Shown in pieces: positions 17,524-26,484 of a stretch of DNA of 64,000 nucleotides. The notes under the pieces are model-generated. The model worked only from the letters and a program-made list of their open reading frames with translations. It did no database searches and had not been told where the DNA came from. Numbering within the stretch: position 1 is the stretch's first letter; each line of letters opens with the position of its first letter. The position numbers and the translations under genes were made by a program. Source of the DNA: JAFAMB01 sp963775805 (GTDB lineage: Bacteria > Verrucomicrobiota > Verrucomicrobiia > Chthoniobacterales > JAFAMB01); NCBI GenBank assembly GCA_963775805.1, contig CAVZKG010000001.1:1364001-1428000 (forward strand). The letters run 5' to 3'.

Positions 17524-17655
17524 CGGTTGCCGCGCTGGACCGCCATCTCTCTTCGTATTTGATTCCGGAACTGGATTAAAGCTCAGGGATGTATGCGTCT
17601 GTTCGGCCTTTGAAAAGAGGTTGCGTCCTCGAACCATTGCGGCGACGAAAGATCC

Positions 17656-18828
17656 ATGAGGTTTTGCCGGGCAATTTTTCTTCTGCTTTGGTTGGCGATC
17701 CTTCCACGCATCAATGCGCAAGATGCTTTCTATGCGGTCGCCCAAAGCGACCTGGATCACACGCATAAGGCGGGCGACCTAATCCGTTCTCAAATAATCA
17801 ATGGAGCGCCAGAGGGCGCAACTGCTTACCGTGTCTTGTATCGTTCGACCGGGCTACACGACGAACCCATCGCGGTAAGCGGCGTTGTTATCATTCCGGC
17901 AGTAAATGAGCCCATCGGAGGCCGTTCAATTATCGCTTGGGCCCATCCTACGAGCGGGATTGTGTCTCACTGTGCTCCCTCTTTGGCGCGCGTGTTTTTC
18001 AGATCCGTTCAAGGATTACCGGATATACTCGCACGAGGTTACATTGTGGCGGCGACCGACTACCCCGGGTTGGGGACTGCCGGACCGCATCCCTATCTTG
18101 TGGGTATCAGCGAAGCGCGTGCAGTCTTAGATTCCGTGCGTGCCGCGCGTTCAATTGCCGGGTCCGGCTCAAGTCCGACCTTTTGTGTTTGGGGCCATTC
18201 ACAAGGGGGACAAGCAGCGCTTTTTACCGGTATTTTGGCGCAAAGCTATGCGCCTGACTTGAAGTTAGCCGGCGTTGCGGCCGCTGCACCTGCGACGGAT
18301 CTGGCGACTTTGCTCACAGACGATATTGACACATCAGGAGGACGAAATCTCACCGCTATGACTTTGTGGTCATGGTCGCGGGTGTACGGCGCCCCAATGG
18401 ATTCGGTCGTCACCCCGGAGGCAATTCCGATCATCAATCGTCTCGCGAATCTATGCATCGAACGCTTTTTCGATGTCTTGACGCGAAGAGGACCGACGCG
18501 CGCTTTAGATCGCAGTTTTCTGAAAGTGAATAGCTTCGCCGATAAGGAACCTTGGCGATCGCTTCTCGCACAAAATAGCCCCGGCCTGCTGCCCCGGAAT
18601 GTTCCGGTCTTTATCGCGCAAGGAACTGCCGATCCGCTGGTCCGACCTCAAGTCACTCTCAACTATGCTGCCAAGCTTTGCCGGTCCGGAAATCCAGTTC
18701 AAGTCTATCTAATGCCCGGCGTAGGCCATGCGTTTGCCGCACGCCGCGGCGCCCCGTTGGCTATCCAATGGATCAGCGACCGTTTTTCGGGTCTTCCGGC
18801 GCCGAGTAATTGCGCAGGTGGGTCCTAA
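17656..18828 (+). CDS. Secreted lipase of the LIP family (alpha/beta hydrolase)
   Basis: 390 aa. Signal peptide at 1-21 (AIFLLLWLAILPRINA), so periplasmic or secreted. The fold matches secretory lipases related to Candida LIP proteins: early core SGVVIIPAVN and AWAHPTSGIVSHCAPS, nucleophile S182 in CVWGHSQGGQAAL, acid D326 in AQGTADPLVRP and H358 in MPGVGHAFAA. Substrate would be esters or triglycerides. The gene starts right after the truncated monooxygenase but is not related to it. A likely terminator follows at 18848. Confidence 0.88.
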   Translation: MRFCRAIFLLLWLAILPRINAQDAFYAVAQSDLDHTHKAGDLIRSQIINGAPEGATAYRVLYRSTGLHDEPIAVSGVVIIPAVNEPIGGRSIIAWAHPTSGIVSHCAPSLARVFFRSVQGLPDILARGYIVAATDYPGLGTAGPHPYLVGISEARAVLDSVRAARSIAGSGSSPTFCVWGHSQGGQAALFTGILAQSYAPDLKLAGVAAAAPATDLATLLTDDIDTSGGRNLTAMTLWSWSRVYGAPMDSVVTPEAIPIINRLANLCIERFFDVLTRRGPTRALDRSFLKVNSFADKEPWRSLLAQNSPGLLPRNVPVFIAQGTADPLVRPQVTLNYAAKLCRSGNPVQVYLMPGVGHAFAARRGAPLAIQWISDRFSGLPAPSNCAGGS

Positions 18829-18847
18829 CTAGTTGCGTGAGGCGCTG

Positions 18848-18875
18848 GCCTGCCTCTGCAGGCTCTTGTTTTAGA
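18848..18875 (+). terminator. Intrinsic terminator after the lipase gene
   Basis: GCCTGC and GCAGGC form a GC-rich stem with a 4-nt loop, followed by TCTTGTTTT. It lies 20 nt beyond the lipase stop codon, the expected place for a rho-independent terminator. Confidence 0.6.
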
Positions 18876-18929
18876 TTTGAATCTCTTGTTTAAATCTTTT
18901 CGCCAACGCCCCAAAAGCAAAGTTCGATT

Positions 18930-19139
18930 ATGCCACAGAAATTGAACCAAAATGTCATCAATGACATTAAGGAATACGTCGCCGCGACCGCCCACGATGT
19001 TGACGCAGACTTCGAGAGATCACTTGAAGTGGCGGAGCTCTACACGAAGGCGCATGAGAAAACTCGCGAATCGCTGGACGATCTAATCAGACTGATGTTC
19101 GGCAAGACGCTCGCTGAATGGCTCCAACCGTACGAGTAG
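18930..19139 (+). CDS. Small hypothetical protein (69 aa)
   Basis: Starts ATG and reads MPQKLNQNVINDIKEYVAAT, then a helical charged stretch (SLEVAELYTKAHEKTRESLD) and a tail ending LAEWLQPYE. Composition is that of a small soluble helical protein. No family recognised, and there is no clear ribosome-binding site. It stands alone after the lipase terminator. Moderately likely to be real because of its balanced, protein-like composition. Confidence 0.45.
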   Translation: MPQKLNQNVINDIKEYVAATAHDVDADFERSLEVAELYTKAHEKTRESLDDLIRLMFGKTLAEWLQPYE

Positions 19140-19707
19140 AAGCCTTGGTCGCGGTAAGCCCTAGAAAATGCGCCATCAATTTCCTACCCTCTATCTCCTG
19201 TGAGCTACGATTTTAAATCCGCTTTTGATTTTTCTTCCCGTGTCGCACTGGTTGTGGATTACCCGTTCGAGTGATTGCCACAGTGCTCTCATCCTGAGTA
19301 TGTGGATTGCGCGGACCGCAAAGGCTTCAAAGGAAAAACTCGCCGAGATCGAGCTTTTTCTCCGAAGTAGCGACAGTGGCGTCCAAAATGGTTTTTCTGA
19401 AAGAGTGCGCATTTCGCTTAGCCAAGGGTAGCGGAGGGACCGCTGATCGAGAGCAGGGCGATTGATCGCCCCGTTGAGCATTGGCAGGAAATGTTCAAGT
19501 TTGCAAAAGCTGTTATGGTAAAGTGACTTCGACCGAGATTTGAAAGCCTTCTCGCCGGTGTAAACTGGCTTAAGGAGGCGCCGTTGCCTGCTCCAAGGCA
19601 GATCGAAACTGTTCACTCAGGTTATCCCGATCCTCGAGGTTCTTCGACCATCACTCGCTAGCCAGATTGCAGCGTTTGCGATGTCAGCCGGAAATCCGGC
19701 TCTACCA
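19140..19707. other. Long intergenic stretch with no convincing gene
   Basis: 568 nt. A minus frame at 19191-19616 (141 codons) is rich in Ser, Arg and Leu without motif or good start, and a plus frame at 19225-19431 overlaps it. Neither is supported. The region may hold a decayed gene, but I cannot identify it. Confidence 0.4.
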
Positions 19708-20301
19708 CTATGTGCCGATGATAATCACCCAGATATCCGTGCTGCCGGCCCAGTCAAACAACTGCTCCGCATGTGGAGCGGGGACATGGATGCATCCGTG
19801 CGACTGAATACTGGGATCACCTTGGTGAAGCGCCTCGCCCTCATGATAGAACAACGCAAAATCCATGTTGTCTTTGCCTGGAAATTCGCTGCTGCTGTGA
19901 CGACGGAGTCGCCGAGAAGTCATCTGAAACATGCCGGGAGTTGACCTGTAGCCCGGCCGACCGCTGCTGATCGGACGGATCTGTAAAGCCAAACTTCCAT
20001 GATCATAAGCGCTGAGAACCCGGCCGTAGAGGTCCGCGAGGACGCTTCGCCCGACGGGAGAACTGGACGGTTGCTGGTTTTCCGATGCGACCTGAGGCAA
20101 TCGTCCGCTAGTTTGAGGGCCAACTACGCCGTCCGCCGTCAGGCCGTTTAATGACTGAAATTCCATCACGCGGCCAACCGTGAGCGCGCTGAATTGGCCA
20201 TCCGCCGTGAGACGAGGAAGGCGCGTCAAATCCGCCAAATTCAGTGCGGTCTGCAGTTGTTCAACGTTTGGGCCGCTGTCGCCATGCTTGAGAGTGTCCA
20301 T
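19708..20301 (-). CDS. L,D-transpeptidase-like protein with peptidoglycan-binding domain
   Basis: 197 aa. Residues ~3-68 form a PG_binding_1 domain (LKHGDSGPNVEQLQTALNLA, FQSLNGLTADGVVGPQT). Residues ~85-197 are YkuD-like, with the catalytic motif SHGCIHV (H168, C170) preceded by HQGDPSIQ. L,D-transpeptidases make 3-3 peptidoglycan cross-links or attach proteins to it. No signal peptide or membrane anchor is visible, which is odd for an enzyme acting in the periplasm; an unmarked upstream start was not found. The domain is on the short side for YkuD. Confidence 0.75.
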   Translation of the reverse strand: MDTLKHGDSGPNVEQLQTALNLADLTRLPRLTADGQFSALTVGRVMEFQSLNGLTADGVVGPQTSGRLPQVASENQQPSSSPVGRSVLADLYGRVLSAYDHGSLALQIRPISSGRPGYRSTPGMFQMTSRRLRRHSSSEFPGKDNMDFALFYHEGEALHQGDPSIQSHGCIHVPAPHAEQLFDWAGSTDIWVIIIGT

Positions 20302-20473
20302 AGAGTTTTGCTATCAAGTAAGAGCATAGAGGAGCGGTCAATTTATTGACAGCGTGTTTTGCCGAAAGGAGGCAGCGAATCTCTTCATACCGCTTTGAGT
20401 GCATTCCTAGCAAGGATGCGACCTTTCATATAAATAGTCGCATGATCCGCTGCCAATGGCTCACGGCAACGAT

Positions 20474-20593
20474 TCATGAACCAATCACCCCGTCCGGTAA
20501 ATCGGCAATCCCGAGACCGGCGAGCGCAGCGAGGCGTAAAGCGCGACAAACGCTTCCAACATTTACTGTACTGGCGAACGTTTCGGGTCGGAT
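20474..20593 (-). pseudogene. C-terminal fragment of a LysR-type regulator
   Basis: A minus frame between two stops reads RPETFASTVNVGSVCRALRL and AALAGLGIADLPDGVIGS, resembling the sensor-domain stretch of LysR regulators (VNxGxxLRxAALAGLGIAxLP). Nothing else of the ~300-residue protein is recognisable. It lies next to a divergent EamA transporter gene, a common LysR partner, so it is probably the remnant of that regulator. Confidence 0.4.
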
Positions 20594-20703
20594 CTACCAT
20601 CTCCGTAAGACACCTTTCTACTTGCCAGGCCGGTTGAAAGCTGAGTATCTGAAAAGTAGAGGCCGGTGCTGTGCGAGCCGGTCCGGAACTCAAATTCACC
20701 CCA

Positions 20704-21681
20704 ATGGGCATTCATTTCTGGGCCATCAGCGAAAACAGAACGGAGGCTGATCAAACCAAATCTCCAGATCATGTCGGAGCATATTCGCTAGGGGTACTTT
20801 GCTGGTTGCTCTCCGCCGGGGTTTACATTGCCGCCAAAGCGGTTGCTAAGGAAATGCCTCCCTGGACGCTCTGCTTTTGGCGAGCCTCTCTGGCAGGCCT
20901 CGTCCTGTTTCCGGCACTACGCGTGCATTGGCCGGCTGTTATCGGCGTCGTGCGTCGACGGTTTTTCGCATTGCTTATTATCGGTGCACTCGGCTTTTCG
21001 ATCGCTCAAGGGCTGTTATACACCGGGCTCAACTATACAACCGCAACGAACGCCGGTCTCATTTTTGCGCTGATGCCAGTGATCACAATGATCCTTGCTC
21101 GGTTTTTGCTAAATGAGCCGCTCGGTCTGCAGCAGGCTGCGGGTGCAGTACTCGCAATCTTCGGAATGGCAATCATTGTAGTCCGGGGAGACTTATCCGC
21201 CCTTCTGCGTCTGCAAGTGAATCCGGGCGAACTCCTCATTGTCCTCAGCGCAGTCAGCTTCGCTTTTTACACGGTTCTTCTCCGTAAAGCCAAATTCGAC
21301 CTGCCACGTCTTCCATTGTTGGTCTTACTATTAGAAAGTGGAGCGATCATTGCTCTTCCGTTTTACATTTGGGAAATAGCGCATGACGACCGAACCGCCC
21401 TCAACGTAAAGGGACTGTTAGCCCTAGCCTATACGGTAGCCCCGGGCGGCGCCCTGATGTATTACTTGTTCAACCGTAGTGTAGAGGTTTTGGGGGCCTC
21501 GAAAGCCGGTGTCCTTCTTTATTTGCAAACGGTCTTCGTTGCGATCCTAGCATTCATTTTCCTGGGAGAACACCTTGAGCCGTACCATTTCGGAGGAGCG
21601 GCTTTTATTTTTGCCGGCATTTTGCTAATTACGTGTTTCAAACCGCGCTCAAAACATGCAGTTTGTGAATCTCAAGACTAA
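20704..21681 (+). CDS. EamA-family (DMT) metabolite exporter
   Basis: 325 aa from the ATG at 20704 (a GTG at 20671 is in frame). About ten hydrophobic helices arranged as two EamA repeats. Repeat one holds WLLSAGVYIAAKAVAKEMPP and TGLNYTTATNAGLIFALMPV; repeat two holds ELLIVLSAVSFAFYTVLLRK and LGASKAGVLLYLQTVFVAIL, ending with FLGEHLEPYHFGGAAFIFAG. These inner-membrane transporters export amino acids or other small metabolites; the substrate is unknown. The end overlaps the next gene by 26 nt. Confidence 0.88.
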   Translation: MGIHFWAISENRTEADQTKSPDHVGAYSLGVLCWLLSAGVYIAAKAVAKEMPPWTLCFWRASLAGLVLFPALRVHWPAVIGVVRRRFFALLIIGALGFSIAQGLLYTGLNYTTATNAGLIFALMPVITMILARFLLNEPLGLQQAAGAVLAIFGMAIIVVRGDLSALLRLQVNPGELLIVLSAVSFAFYTVLLRKAKFDLPRLPLLVLLLESGAIIALPFYIWEIAHDDRTALNVKGLLALAYTVAPGGALMYYLFNRSVEVLGASKAGVLLYLQTVFVAILAFIFLGEHLEPYHFGGAAFIFAGILLITCFKPRSKHAVCESQD

Positions 21682-22051
21682 TCTGCTCGATAGCAAATGG
21701 GGCGCGGGCGATATCTTTTTGCTCGAGTTTCACAATCGAAGCCTGACCCGTACAACAAACCTGATCGCGAAAATGCATGATCTGCTTCTGCCCGATTACC
21801 GGAAAGCTAAAGTCGAGCCTTACAACGAATACTTCGATTTCATTTTCGAATCGGAGGACAAACCGATTTGCGAACTCGACGGCTCGAACCAAGTGCGAAT
21901 CAACGGGTTTGCAACCACTGACCCAAAAGGCAGCGGTGATGAACGCGTTTGGGAAGGCCGTCTGAATGCAACTTGGAACATAGCCCAGGCGAAATTCACC
22001 TCGCAGAATGTCACGCGCGTTCTAGCCGGTATGCGCAAGCGCAAAGACTAG
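21656..22051 (+). CDS. Hypothetical protein (131 aa)
   Basis: Begins inside the end of the EamA gene (MQFVNLKTNLLDSKWGAGDI), continues with LIAKMHDLLLPDYRKAKVEP and YFDFIFESEDKPICELDG, and ends with VTRVLAGMRKRKD. Balanced globular composition without signal peptide or membrane segment. The gene-end overlap suggests translational coupling to the transporter. I do not recognise the family. Confidence 0.6.
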   Translation: MQFVNLKTNLLDSKWGAGDIFLLEFHNRSLTRTTNLIAKMHDLLLPDYRKAKVEPYNEYFDFIFESEDKPICELDGSNQVRINGFATTDPKGSGDERVWEGRLNATWNIAQAKFTSQNVTRVLAGMRKRKD

Positions 22052-22065
22052 CCGGCGCGATAGCC

Positions 22066-23289
22066 ATGGGAATCCAGATACGCTCACCTGCTGACCGACT
22101 CATCACGGACAGGATTCAGATCATATACGCCACAATTGACACCGGGCCAGAACCTTTTGCTTTGTCGGCGTGCTGTGGCGAACGTGATATCCCGTTTCAG
22201 GAGTGCGATGAGCCGTCGAATGTTGCCGGAACCGTGCAGCGGTCGTTCGTCGGATACCTAGTGCTTCAAGAGGTACTTGCTTTGGTCCGTAACGGTTACC
22301 TCCATATAGAGTTCTCATACGGGCATGCAAGCTTTGGACCGATAGAGCTTCGCATCTCACCGCTGTCGATGTACCTGGCAGAGGCGTACCCGTTGAACCT
22401 CACCAAGTATCGTGTCGGGCGTCAAGTTCAGCGCCACCCCGACGCTTCCTCGCCGCGAACGTTGGTGTTTCCAGGGATACGTGCGACCGGTGGGGCTTCC
22501 TTGCGTGAGCTCATGCGCCTGCAGACGTTTCGAGAAGGCTGGTGGGCTTCAACGATTGAGTCACGACACCGCCGTGGCAGGGACGCGGAACTATCTCCCC
22601 GAGTGCGGTGGATCCAAGGGCACAACTGCTACCACGCAGCCAGGGCGCTTCAAAGACCCTACGCGCGCATCACAATGCTCAGAGAGCCCCTAGCGCGTCT
22701 GTTGTCGGTGTACAACTACAATTCTCTTGTGCACCCGTTCGAGTTCCGTTTTACCAGCTTTGAAGAGTTCATCTCGTCGGGTGGTGCCAAGGAATTCTCC
22801 CAGGCGGTTGAGTTGCTTCGCTGCACCGGTCGTGAAGTAGATACCAGAATGCCGGATGACGAGCTGAAGTCTTTAGTGGACCACGAGCTTGATCATAACT
22901 ATTCCCTCGTTGGTATCACCGAGTTATACGAGGAGTCATTGTTCCTGATGGCCTTGCTAGGCCAGTATGAATCAATAGGCATGTGGTGGCGCGTTTTATC
23001 TGCACCGCGCGCGGTGCGGATACAGGATTTGAGGCCCGAGATTCGTCGGGAGCTCGAGCGTCAGTTGGCAGCGGATTCAAGCGTGTACCATGAGAGGCGA
23101 TCGGACTTTTGCGATCGGGTCGCGGACTCTGACTTGGGACCGGATTTCACAACGTATAAGCGCGACTCGATCGAACAGCCGGATCTCCCAGATAAGTATA
23201 AGGTTGTAGAATGTCTTCGTTGGCGGCTAGTAATGGCCGAGTGGGAATTGGCGGAACTGCGGGCAACCCGAAAAGGCGTGCCGGTCTGA
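22066..23289 (+). CDS. Sulfotransferase-fold protein, candidate group transferase beside the phosphoramidate genes
   Basis: 407 aa from ATG 22066. Residues ~130-330 resemble the Sulfotransfer_2 fold: a first nucleotide loop TLVFPGIRATGGASLRELMR (~132-151) and a second motif ITMLREPLARLLSVYNYNSL (~202-221), the usual R-x-P-x2-R-x2-S-x-Y pattern that grips the 3'-phosphate of PAPS. In normal sulfotransferases the first loop reads K-T-G-G; here it is A-T-G-G, so the key lysine is missing. The ~130-residue N-terminal part is unrecognised. It is followed 82 nt later by the phosphoramidate cluster, which is predicted to make a 3'-phosphorylated CDP donor analogous to PAPS. It could therefore be a phosphoramidate transferase (inference) or an ordinary sulfotransferase. 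Confidence 0.6.
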   Translation: MGIQIRSPADRLITDRIQIIYATIDTGPEPFALSACCGERDIPFQECDEPSNVAGTVQRSFVGYLVLQEVLALVRNGYLHIEFSYGHASFGPIELRISPLSMYLAEAYPLNLTKYRVGRQVQRHPDASSPRTLVFPGIRATGGASLRELMRLQTFREGWWASTIESRHRRGRDAELSPRVRWIQGHNCYHAARALQRPYARITMLREPLARLLSVYNYNSLVHPFEFRFTSFEEFISSGGAKEFSQAVELLRCTGREVDTRMPDDELKSLVDHELDHNYSLVGITELYEESLFLMALLGQYESIGMWWRVLSAPRAVRIQDLRPEIRRELERQLAADSSVYHERRSDFCDRVADSDLGPDFTTYKRDSIEQPDLPDKYKVVECLRWRLVMAEWELAELRATRKGVPV

Positions 23290-23371
23290 TGAGGCACAAC
23301 AAAGCGTCTAGAGCACGCGGCCGGCACCGGCGGCTTCGGATCGCAATCGTCATTCTTGTCACGCTTTTACC

Positions 23372-24121
23372 ATGATAGACTGGGACTACACCGAGCTTGC
23401 GCGCGCGTATTTAAAACGTCCCGACTATGCGGGTTCGGTCATCGACGATCTGCTCGATCGGGCGAGTCTCAAGCCGGGCGCTCCGTGCTGCGATGTCGGG
23501 GCTGGGGTGGGTCATCTCACCCTGATGTTGGCGGATCGCGGACTGCTCGTGACGGCGGTCGAGCCCAACCAAGCTATGCGCGTTCTCGGGTTGGAGCGGA
23601 CTAGAGGCGTCGAAAGTATCAAATGGGTCCAGGGTACCGGCGAAGCGACGAGACTGGATCGCGAGCTGTTCTCCTTGGTCGCATTCGGTTCCTCGTTTAA
23701 CGTCACTGACCGGCCAAGAGCGCTCATGGAAAGCTGGCGTATACTCAAGCCGGGCGGCTGGTTCGCCTGCTTATGGAACCATCGTGTCCTCACTGACCCG
23801 GTGCAGGAGCGAATCGAGGCTATCATTCATGCCACGGTTCCCGGCTACGCGTATGGGACCAGGCGCGAGGATCAAACCGCCATCATACAGCAATGCGGTC
23901 TCTTCGGGCCAGTCACATACCTGGAGGGTACTGTTAGTCACCGTCAACCCATTGTCGATATCGTAGAGGCGTGGCGATCGCATGCTACGCTGTACCGGCA
24001 GGCCGGTTCCACCTTTGCGACGGTGATCACACGCATTGAGAATTATCTGAACGGCTTGGGAACATTTGCGATCAACGTACCCTACACGACCCGCTTATGG
24101 ACGGCGCAAAGGAGGCCATGA
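23372..24121 (+). CDS. SAM-dependent methyltransferase of the phosphoramidate cluster (Cj1419/Cj1420-like)
   Basis: 249 aa, class I methyltransferase. Motif I is CCDVGAGVGHLTLML (~39-53), with acidic residue E68 in VTAVEPNQAM and the post-motif LMESWRILKPGGWFACLW. The C-terminus ends with YTTRLWTAQR. In Campylobacter two such enzymes accompany the phosphoramidate genes and are thought to supply the O-methyl group. Its stop overlaps the start of the glutamine kinase gene (ATGA), so it is the first gene of a tight operon. The methylated group is inferred from context only. Confidence 0.75.
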   Translation: MIDWDYTELARAYLKRPDYAGSVIDDLLDRASLKPGAPCCDVGAGVGHLTLMLADRGLLVTAVEPNQAMRVLGLERTRGVESIKWVQGTGEATRLDRELFSLVAFGSSFNVTDRPRALMESWRILKPGGWFACLWNHRVLTDPVQERIEAIIHATVPGYAYGTRREDQTAIIQQCGLFGPVTYLEGTVSHRQPIVDIVEAWRSHATLYRQAGSTFATVITRIENYLNGLGTFAINVPYTTRLWTAQRRP

Positions 24122-26484
24122 CTACTACACCTAGCACCCGGGTGAGGTTTGGAACAAAGGCTGAAACACTTGCTCAGTTACGGACCTGCCTCCGGTCTGC
24201 GTGTGTTCTTGACCAAGTGTGCGGCACGGTGGGAAGTTGGCGCGCCGACAGACAAGCGCTTCTCGTTGAAATAGAGGGCAAGGGCTGGTTCCGGCACCCT
24301 GTCATCGTCCGTTCTAGTACGAGAGCCGAAGACCAATCTTCTCCTTCCCTGGTCGGACACTATCTATCTGTGCCGGGGGTCGTCGGCCCTAAGGCGATCG
24401 GGAAAGCCATTGACCGAGTTCTCGCTGCCTATTTAAGGGACGGAAAGCTCCCCGACGATGCGGAACAATTCTTGATCCAGCCTCTGCTGGAAGGGGTCGC
24501 GGTTGCTGGCGTCGCGTTTGGGCGAGATCCAAATTCGATGGGGCCTTATATCGTCGTCAACTACGACGGCTGGTCAGGGTCGACATCCACTGTCACAAGC
24601 GGAGGCAAGGCCGATCTACGGACACTCTATCATCATTGGCGGAGCGAGACATACCCGGCAGGAATTCTCAGGCGCGTCGTCGAGCTAATGCACGAGTTGC
24701 GTCTGCTATTCGAGACCGACCAGATAGACGTGGAATTCGCGGCTCTTCCGGACGGCACTCTTTATCTGCTCCAAGCGCGCCAGCTCTTTCTAAATAATGC
24801 ACCTACACTCGATGTCGATGAGCATGCCACAGTGATCGCCTCGATCGCTCACGAGTTATCACGCCAGGTGGGTCCGCACCCCAACCTTCTCGGAAAACGC
24901 ACCATCTTCGGTGTCATGCCGGATTGGAACCCGGCGGAGATTATCGGCGTCCGCCCCCGGCCACTAGCGTTGTCTCTTTATCGTGAATTGGTGACGGATG
25001 CCGTCTGGGCCCAACAAAGGACGGACTACGGTTACCGCGACCTACGCGGTTTTCCGCTCGTACTAGATTTCTATGGGCTGCCCTACGTGGATGTCCGGGT
25101 AAGTTTCAACTCCTTTATTCCAAGTGACATCGATCAGGTTTTGGCAACCCGCTTGGCTGACTACTATATTGACCGGCTGTCGGAGGCACCGGGACTGCAC
25201 GACAAAGTGGAGTTCCAGATTGTCTTCTCCTGCTACACCCTCGATCTGCCCAGCCGGCTTGCCGAAGTGCCCGATTTTGGGTTTGCCAGTCGAGACCGCC
25301 TGCAGCTAACGGAAAGCCTACGTCGTCTCACAAACCGCATAATCAATTGCAAGGCAGGGCTGTGGCACAAGGATCTAGCAAGCATCCAGGAGTTGGAAAG
25401 CCGCCAGAGCCTGCTGGAGAACACAAGACTTGACCGAATCTCACGAGTGTACCAGCTGCTTGAGGACTGTAAACGTTATGGGACGTTACCTTTTGCCGGC
25501 CTAGCGCGGGCGGCTTTCGTGGCGACGCAGCTTTTGGATTCGATGGTCGGAGTCGGAGAACTATCGATGTTGGAACGATCTGAATTCCTGAACTCTGTAA
25601 ACACAATAAGTTCCAAAATGAAACGGGATTTCGCTATCATGCCACGCTCGGAGTTCTTGATGCGATACGGGCATCTGCGTCCCGGAACGTATGATATTTT
25701 GTCGCGGCGCTACGATGAGGCGCCGGATCAATACTTCGCCTGGTCGGGCCGGACAGGGTCGGAACAAGAGCCGGTTTCCGGCAATGCGTTTGTACTTTCC
25801 CCCACCCGGCTGCGGCGGATCGACACGCTGTTGGCTGAACACGAGCTCAATTGTTCGGCTCTTGAGATGTTGAAATTTATTAAGGACAGCATCGAAGCAC
25901 GGGAAATGGCCAAGTTCGTTTTTACCCGGACGCTCAGCGATGCCTTGGCAATTTTCGCAGACTTCGGTCGCGAGCATGGCTTCTCAATTGAAGATTGCGC
26001 CCATGCCGAGATCGACGTTATTCACGACCTCTATCTGCGCAGAGGAAATCCGGCCAAGGTACTGAGAGAAAGTATCGCGCGAGGATACCGCCGCTATCAA
26101 GTTTGTCGCCACATCGTGCTACCGCCCCTAATCGAAGAGGCTTCCCAGGCCTGGAGCTTCCAGCTTCCTCCGGCCACTCCGAATTACATTACACAAAAGC
26201 GCACGATCGGAACAGTGACCTCAGTCTCCGACGGGCTGCACTCGCTCCCTGGGTCGATCCTGATGATCTCGAGCGCAGATCCCGGCTACGACTGGATATT
26301 TTCCCATTCCATTGCCGGATTCATTACGATGTATGGCGGAGTCAATTCGCACATGTCCATCCGGGCTTCGGAGCTTGGCCTACCCGCAGTCATCGGCGCC
26401 GGTGAAACCCTGTTCAACGGTTGGCGCAAGGCGGCGATGCTTGAGATTGATTGTGCCAACCAGAGCGTGAGGGTGATGCGATGA
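24118..26484 (+). CDS. L-glutamine kinase-like protein (PEP synthase/PPDK family, Cj1418-like)
   Basis: 788 aa from ATG 24118, overlapping the previous stop. The N-terminal ~270 residues are a PPDK_N ATP-grasp domain (HPVIVRSSTRAEDQ near 62-75; IDVEFAALPDGTLYLLQARQ). The long middle is helical. The C-terminal swivelling domain carries the phosphorylated histidine H745 in TMYGGVNSHMSIRASELGLP. Unlike PEP synthase it lacks the PEP-binding TIM barrel. This architecture matches C. jejuni Cj1418, which transfers phosphate from ATP to the amide nitrogen of L-glutamine, the first step to a P-N bond. The genomic setting, with all partner enzymes adjacent, supports that role over an unrelated phosphotransferase such as rifampin kinase. 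Confidence 0.82.
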   Translation: MTTTPSTRVRFGTKAETLAQLRTCLRSACVLDQVCGTVGSWRADRQALLVEIEGKGWFRHPVIVRSSTRAEDQSSPSLVGHYLSVPGVVGPKAIGKAIDRVLAAYLRDGKLPDDAEQFLIQPLLEGVAVAGVAFGRDPNSMGPYIVVNYDGWSGSTSTVTSGGKADLRTLYHHWRSETYPAGILRRVVELMHELRLLFETDQIDVEFAALPDGTLYLLQARQLFLNNAPTLDVDEHATVIASIAHELSRQVGPHPNLLGKRTIFGVMPDWNPAEIIGVRPRPLALSLYRELVTDAVWAQQRTDYGYRDLRGFPLVLDFYGLPYVDVRVSFNSFIPSDIDQVLATRLADYYIDRLSEAPGLHDKVEFQIVFSCYTLDLPSRLAEVPDFGFASRDRLQLTESLRRLTNRIINCKAGLWHKDLASIQELESRQSLLENTRLDRISRVYQLLEDCKRYGTLPFAGLARAAFVATQLLDSMVGVGELSMLERSEFLNSVNTISSKMKRDFAIMPRSEFLMRYGHLRPGTYDILSRRYDEAPDQYFAWSGRTGSEQEPVSGNAFVLSPTRLRRIDTLLAEHELNCSALEMLKFIKDSIEAREMAKFVFTRTLSDALAIFADFGREHGFSIEDCAHAEIDVIHDLYLRRGNPAKVLRESIARGYRRYQVCRHIVLPPLIEEASQAWSFQLPPATPNYITQKRTIGTVTSVSDGLHSLPGSILMISSADPGYDWIFSHSIAGFITMYGGVNSHMSIRASELGLPAVIGAGETLFNGWRKAAMLEIDCANQSVRVMR

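Noticed and set aside
19191..19616. Minus-strand open frame of 141 codons
   Set aside because: Low-quality composition rich in Ser, Arg and Leu, no motif, no ribosome-binding site, and overlapping plus-strand frames of equal quality.
20346..20750. 134-codon plus frame upstream of the EamA gene
   Set aside because: Very basic composition and no domain. The opposite strand carries a recognisable LysR remnant, so this is a shadow.
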